Assembly: GCA_033391075.1 (NCBI GenBank)
Contig: JAWPMV010000001.1
Coordinates: 7,874,001 to 7,938,000 of the forward strand
Reading direction: 5' to 3'
DNA: 64,000 bases
Source of the DNA: Bacteroidia bacterium
GTDB lineage: Bacteria; Bacteroidota; Bacteroidia; J057
The notes beneath the pieces were generated by a model. The model saw only the letters and a list, made by a program, of their open reading frames with translations. It was not told the DNA's origin and made no database searches. This document shows positions 59,742 to 64,000 of the stretch, piece after piece. The position numbers were made by a program, and so were the translations under genes. Numbering within the stretch: position 1 is the first letter of the stretch; every line of letters begins with the position of its first letter.

Positions 59742-62189
59742 TTATTCAATAATAATCTTTTTGAGTAGTCGGCTTTTTGGTCCTCTCAGATTAAGGATAT
59801 AAACTCCTGCTGGAAGGTTTCGAACTTGCTGAAGAGAGATTTCCTGCACCTGGCCTGCTTTGAGTTGGCCAGAGTATAGAGGGCTGAGTTCCTGTCCGCT
59901 AATTGATTGTAGCGAAAGCGTGAGGAACTGATCTTCTTCGACCATGAGTTCGATATGGCCATTGAGTCCAATTGGATTTTGCATCTTCAATTGTAAGAGA
60001 TTTTGGGCCTCAATAGAAAGCTCTATCGTCTGGCTATAGCTTTGGAGGCCGTTTCTTCCGATCTGATTGAGTCGAAATGAATAGGTGCCTCCCGGTAAAG
60101 ATGAGGTATTGAATGTATACAAGCGTTTGCCAGAATTGAGTTCGAAAGAGCTTTGCTCTCCTATTTTATAGAAGTTATTGCCATCTCTGCTCGCCTCGAT
60201 TTCAAACAAGACTTCCTCTTCACTATCTTCTAATACCCAATCCAGTTCAACGGCTTGCTCATGAATTTCGCGAGCGCTGAAACTAAGGACCTGAGGGCTC
60301 AAAACTGTTTCCACACCGAAGGCAGAAGTATTTCCATTGGGATCAGTGGCAGTAGCCGTAATAATCGGCTCTGCAGCTGTAATCGTAACAGCAAAGGTTT
60401 CATTTACTACATAAGCCCCTGTACCGTCTGTTGCTACTGTGCTGGTTCCAATAAAGGTTTTTCCCTGTGCGCTGGTCGGACTGGTAAAAAACTCCAGCCT
60501 GTAAGTAGTGCTAGGGGCACTATTAAATGTTCCGGCTATGGTAGTGCTAGCTCCGGTCGTAAAGCCTGTCAGGACAGGAGCTGCCTGTAAATTATTTCCA
60601 CCACTCAATTTTATGCCCTGTACAGGATGGTCGTAGATGCTGTTGTTGAGAATGCTATGTCTGAGGGTGCTAGCACCATTGACTTCGACTCCTCCCTGGA
60701 GATTATTAGCAATAAAGTTGCCTTCTCCAGCAGCTATCCCTCCAATTTCTGTATCCAGAGCCCCGGTATTCATCAAAACGCCTCTACCTGTATTGGCCAG
60801 ATTGAGTAGACCAGAAAGATCTGTTCCGATATAATTATGTTTGATAATCGTTAGGTCTCCTCCTGCACCGCCTATGCTGATTCCATTGGTTCCATTGCCT
60901 GAGATGACATTAGCTCCCGCAGCAGTAGCATCTCCAATGATGGTATTTTCTGCACTGGTGATAGCGATTCCCGAAGCTCCATTTCCTACAGCTGCAGTCC
61001 CATTGATGTCGGTGCCGATGAAGTTGCCGTAGACATAATTGGTATCTGTGGCATTGAAACCTATACCTGAGGAAATGTTTCCTGAAATAATGTTTCGTGA
61101 AGCAGCTGTAGTGCCTCCGACGATATTCTTTTTGGCACCATTGCTAAAATCCAGGCCATTTCCGCCATTAGCTAATGATCCTGTGCCAGCAGCATTTGTA
61201 CCGATAAGGTTGCCTCTTACTTCATTTCCTATAGAAGTAGCAGTGGTGATACTTATTCCATTGCTAAGGTTTCCAGAGATAAGATTGCCCTGACCTGCGA
61301 GGATTCCTCCAATCAGGTTACTGTCTCCTTGAATGGTAATACCATTCGTCAAATTTGCGACAGCTGTATTTCCTCCAATATTGGTTCCTATATAATTACC
61401 ATAAAACTCAGACTTACTTCCCGAATGGTCTATTCCTACCCCATTTCCTGAGATGAGGTTGAAAAGTGTGCCCGTTGTTCCTCCAACGGTAATCACAGTA
61501 CTCATGAAAGTGCTGATCCCGGTACCATTGGCTATAGCAAGCGTGCCATTTGGATTTGTTCCAATTCTGTTTCCTGTGATAGAAGCAGTATCTACCAGGG
61601 TAAATCGGATTCCATACAGAGTATTCCCGGAAATTACATTTCCATCTCCTGCATTAGTGCCACCGATTGTAATATTATCTACATTCTGGGCCTCTATACC
61701 TGCGGATGCATTCGCTGAAGCAGCTGCACCAGTTGCATCTGTACCAACGAAACAGCCACTGATTTTGGTGTCATTGGCTAAAATCACAATGCCGCTAGCT
61801 GTACATCTGTTTACGATGATTCCTCTTATATGGGAGCCTCTTGCTGTAGCGCTAAGGTAAAATGCCCAGGTAAATAAATTTTGGGCATTGATTTCTATAA
61901 CCGGTGCGAAAGCCGCATAAGCCGGATCAGAACTTCCATCTACAAATACAGAGTCCGTAATATTGGGAAGGACTGATAATAAGGTAATCGTTTTTGTCCC
62001 GACTCCACCAATGTTGAATTCTATCGTATCCAAAGCGGCGGGCGTAATGGTGTTTGCATCCAGTATTGCCTGGCGCAATGTTCCGGCACCCGCATCACCT
62101 ACATTGGTAACGGTATAAATTGTTGAGTAGAGAGTACTTGAAGTTAGGGTAGTAAAGATGAGAAAAGCAATAATCTTTCTGAAGCTCAT
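59742..62189 (-). CDS. T9SS-secreted parallel beta-helix protein
   Basis: 815 residues with a signal peptide (IIAFLIFTTLTSSTLYS). Residues about 25-530 are right-handed beta-helix repeats built from words such as GNVISGN, GNYIGTN, NGIAIT, ENTIIGD (Pectate-lyase/PbH1 type). The first segment TVTNVGDAGAGTLRQAILDAN is the common cap of such proteins. A fibronectin-like domain (about 640-730) and a T9SS tail (about 740-815, ending NLPAGVYILNLRGPKSRLLKKIIIE in pieces) follow. No catalytic residues are evident; adhesion or polysaccharide binding is possible. Confidence 0.88.
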   Translation of the reverse strand: MSFRKIIAFLIFTTLTSSTLYSTIYTVTNVGDAGAGTLRQAILDANTITPAALDTIEFNIGGVGTKTITLLSVLPNITDSVFVDGSSDPAYAAFAPVIEINAQNLFTWAFYLSATARGSHIRGIIVNRCTASGIVILANDTKISGCFVGTDATGAAASANASAGIEAQNVDNITIGGTNAGDGNVISGNTLYGIRFTLVDTASITGNRIGTNPNGTLAIANGTGISTFMSTVITVGGTTGTLFNLISGNGVGIDHSGSKSEFYGNYIGTNIGGNTAVANLTNGITIQGDSNLIGGILAGQGNLISGNLSNGISITTATSIGNEVRGNLIGTNAAGTGSLANGGNGLDFSNGAKKNIVGGTTAASRNIISGNISSGIGFNATDTNYVYGNFIGTDINGTAAVGNGASGIAITSAENTIIGDATAAGANVISGNGTNGISIGGAGGDLTIIKHNYIGTDLSGLLNLANTGRGVLMNTGALDTEIGGIAAGEGNFIANNLQGGVEVNGASTLRHSILNNSIYDHPVQGIKLSGGNNLQAAPVLTGFTTGASTTIAGTFNSAPSTTYRLEFFTSPTSAQGKTFIGTSTVATDGTGAYVVNETFAVTITAAEPIITATATDPNGNTSAFGVETVLSPQVLSFSAREIHEQAVELDWVLEDSEEEVLFEIEASRDGNNFYKIGEQSSFELNSGKRLYTFNTSSLPGGTYSFRLNQIGRNGLQSYSQTIELSIEAQNLLQLKMQNPIGLNGHIELMVEEDQFLTLSLQSISGQELSPLYSGQLKAGQVQEISLQQVRNLPAGVYILNLRGPKSRLLKKIIIE

Positions 62190-62272
62190 ACGTCAAATTA
62201 AATAAAGCGTTCGCATGTCCTGAATTGAGCAAAGAAGATAGGGGGATGTAATATTCTACACGCAAAGATACG

Positions 62273-62306
62273 AAAAAATGCGGATACTGCCTAAGCAATA
62301 TCCGCA
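62273..62306 (-). terminator. Intrinsic terminator of hsp20
   Basis: On the minus strand TGCGGATATTGC and GCAGTATCCGCA pair around TTAG with one mismatch, followed by TTTTTT. It lies 107 bp past the hsp20 stop. Confidence 0.8.
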
Positions 62307-62412
62307 CACCACACAACCATGAAACACATTTAACTCAAATCTACTTCGCTAATCCCTCGTCCGCTTTATTATACTTATTTTATATGTTTGTACTTGTTTG
62401 TTTATCAGTATG

Positions 62413-62853
62413 TTAGCTGATTTCTATCTGCCTTGCAGGCTTGGGAAGAGCCTCTTCTCTTTTGGGGAGCTGAAGGTACAATACCCCATTCTCAAACTTC
62501 GCTCCGATTTTGTCAGTATCGACGGTTTCGGGCAAGGTGAAAGAACGCTTGAAGGCACGAAAGGAAAACTCTCTTCTTGTATACTTTCCGCTCTCCTCTT
62601 TCTTCTCCTCTTTTTGCTCTATTTCTGAAGAGATGGTCAGTAAATCTTTGTCAATAGAGATCTTGATGTCATCTTTTCCAAGGCCGGGGATAGCAAGCTC
62701 CAGAGAAAAATCGGTTTCGCTTTGCTTGATATTCACGGCAGGCAAATTGCTTGCAATGGGCCTGGCGTTGAAAAAGTCATCATTCAGGATTTCATTGAAT
62801 ATACTGTTGAAAGTAGGGAATCCGTTGCTTCTGTTTCTTACTGCCAATTTCAT
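62413..62853 (-). CDS. Small heat-shock protein (Hsp20/alpha-crystallin)
   Basis: ATP-independent holdase chaperone. 146 residues, family length. Bacteroidota-type start (MKLAVRNRSNGFPTFNSIFNEI), alpha-crystallin domain at about 40-135 with DFSLELAIPGLGKDDIKI, and the family motif FENGVLYLQLPKRE near the end. Expression is presumably stress induced. A set of TGGCA/TGCCA words lies in its upstream region. Confidence 0.95.
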   Translation of the reverse strand: MKLAVRNRSNGFPTFNSIFNEILNDDFFNARPIASNLPAVNIKQSETDFSLELAIPGLGKDDIKISIDKDLLTISSEIEQKEEKKEESGKYTRREFSFRAFKRSFTLPETVDTDKIGAKFENGVLYLQLPKREEALPKPARQIEIS

Positions 62854-63125
62854 ATCTATCTGTTTTTTTAAGTTTTACGTTTTTGATTACACCAGACAGA
62901 GAATCAATTCCGGTGCCATGGGCCAAAAACTGCTAAGCTGGCACTTTTTGGGAAAATTTCATGCCTTTTTGGCAGCATTGCGTAAAATGTAATGCCAAAA
63001 TGGCACCCATTGTGTCCTCCTCTACTTATTTCAAGCAGATTGTGGAAAAAGCAGAGCATCTTGTCCTCACTTTTTTCGTTCTAAATACTAGCTTTGCATT
63101 TGGTATTTATCACACTCTCATCTCA

Positions 63126-64000
63126 ATGAAGCAAATCCTAATCATTGGCGCCGGACGTTCGGCCAGTACACTTATCGACTATTTGCTCAAAGTTTGTCAG
63201 GAACACGATTGGCGCATTCTATTAGGAGATTTGAATGTCGAATTGGCAAAAGAAAAAATCGGAGGCTCTGCTTTCGGTACAGCTTTTACGTTTGATGCCC
63301 ACAATGAAGCTGCAGCCGATGAAATGGTGAGTAAAGTGGATTTGGTGATCTCCATGTTGCCGGCCCGTTTTCATGGATTGCTGGCCAGGCCCTGTCTCAA
63401 GTACAAAAAGCATTTTATTACAGCTTCTTATGTAAGTGAGGAAATACGGGAGATGGATAAAGAGGCCAGAGAAAAAGGCCTGCTCTTTCTCATGGAGTGT
63501 GGGCTTGATCCGGGCATAGACCATATGTCAGCCATGCGTGTGATGGATCAGATTCGTGCCAAAAATTTGGAACTCAAAGGCTTTGAAACCTTTACCGGAG
63601 GACTGATTGCGCCGGAAAGCACCCTCGACAATCCCTGGGAATATAAATTTACCTGGAATCCCCGCAATGTCGTTCTGGCCGGTCAGGGTATCGTGAAATT
63701 TATCCAGGAAGGACGCTATAAATATTTCCCCTACCACAGACTCTTCCGCCGAATAGAAATGTTGCATGTGCCTGAATACGGCTATTTCGAAGGCTATGCC
63801 AATCGCGACTCTCTCAAATATCTGGATGTCTACAAACTGAGAGGCATCAATACCTTATATAGAGGAACCCTCAGACGTCCGGGCTTCTGCAAGGCCTGGG
63901 ACATCTTTGTGCAATTGGGGGCCACTGATGATAAGTATGAAATGGAAGGGGTAGATAAAATGACCCATCGACAATTCATCAATTCTTTTCTCTCCTATGA
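63126..64000 (+). CDS. Saccharopine dehydrogenase family protein (partial)
   Basis: 291 codons are visible before the window ends; the gene continues beyond it. It begins MKQILIIGAGRSASTLIDYLL, a Rossmann NAD(P)-binding start, followed by VISMLPARFHGLLARPCLK, HFITASYVSEEIREMDKEAREKG, and MECGLDPGIDHMSAMRVMDQI, hallmarks of the lysine-forming saccharopine reductase/dehydrogenase family (LYS9 type). In bacteria such enzymes act in lysine degradation or related pathways. The start is supported by the ATG at 63126 directly before the Rossmann motif. Confidence 0.93.
   Translation, partial: MKQILIIGAGRSASTLIDYLLKVCQEHDWRILLGDLNVELAKEKIGGSAFGTAFTFDAHNEAAADEMVSKVDLVISMLPARFHGLLARPCLKYKKHFITASYVSEEIREMDKEAREKGLLFLMECGLDPGIDHMSAMRVMDQIRAKNLELKGFETFTGGLIAPESTLDNPWEYKFTWNPRNVVLAGQGIVKFIQEGRYKYFPYHRLFRRIEMLHVPEYGYFEGYANRDSLKYLDVYKLRGINTLYRGTLRRPGFCKAWDIFVQLGATDDKYEMEGVDKMTHRQFINSFLSY

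Noticed and set aside
61453-61860. Hydrophobic-looking open frames (also 60841-61032, 61039-61293) opposite the beta-helix gene
   Set aside because: The proline/valine-rich periodic sequences are the reverse reading of the repeat units of the beta-helix protein.

Overview
The window is a piece of chromosome from a member of the Bacteroidota, most likely a Saprospiria-like, gliding or T9SS-secreting marine or environmental bacterium (inference). The evidence is the gliding/T9SS genes (gldA-gldF-gldG, a lone gldN), four proteins ending in T9SS-type C-terminal sorting domains, the phylum-restricted families DUF3098 and DUF4293, several Bacteroidota-type -7 promoter boxes (TAnnTTTG), and an almost complete lack of Shine-Dalgarno sequences. 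I see no rRNA, tRNA, insertion sequence, prophage or CRISPR array.

Layout. 1-11 kb: an HtrA protease, an Lrp regulator, MarC and MscS membrane proteins, a large secreted leucine-rich-repeat protein, and a BlaR1/BlaI-like pair (M56 metalloprotease plus repressor) with two matching operators upstream. 11-17 kb: ftsX-DUF3098, uppP, a class III aminotransferase, and an ECF sigma factor with a putative membrane partner and a GIN-domain protein. 17-26 kb: a LytS-type histidine kinase and LytTR response regulator, rsmI, an inositol monophosphatase and secA. 26-31 kb is the most unusual part. It has a secreted lysyl-endopeptidase-like protease followed by a small lipoprotein with a complete Kunitz (BPTI-type) inhibitor domain, set among a dispersed family of about 75-nt small-RNA-like units. 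31-43 kb: aroQ, a Xer recombinase, a PQQ/cytochrome c dehydrogenase, prmC, gldN, a four-gene sugar-catabolism cluster and an oligopeptide-binding lipoprotein. 43-50 kb: gldAFG, a biotin carboxylase and two conserved small proteins. 50-64 kb: a structured non-coding element, a rhodanese lipoprotein, a BNR-repeat protein, nudix-queA, a possible degenerate M48-like membrane protein, an RRM protein, truA, DUF4293, a CBM48 protein, a secreted beta-helix protein, Hsp20, and the start of a saccharopine-dehydrogenase-like gene that runs off the end.

The best candidate for an undescribed system is the small-RNA family. There are five copies (around 17.4, 26.2, 30.3, 30.6 and 31.0 kb). Each has a -7-like box at a fixed place, a conserved hairpin ending in a T-run, and in the divergent copy compensatory base changes that keep the hairpin. 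Two copies carry LytTR-type direct repeats spaced exactly 21 bp, with the last box exactly 42 bp before the -7 box; two more carry a degenerate box at the same 42-bp distance. The copy with three boxes lies directly upstream of the LytS/LytTR genes, which suggests (inference) a LytTR-controlled small-RNA regulon. The second candidate is the protease plus Kunitz-inhibitor pair, which looks like a self-protection arrangement.

Limits: everything here was read by eye. Family names come from recognised motifs, not searches, and hairpins and promoters are predictions.
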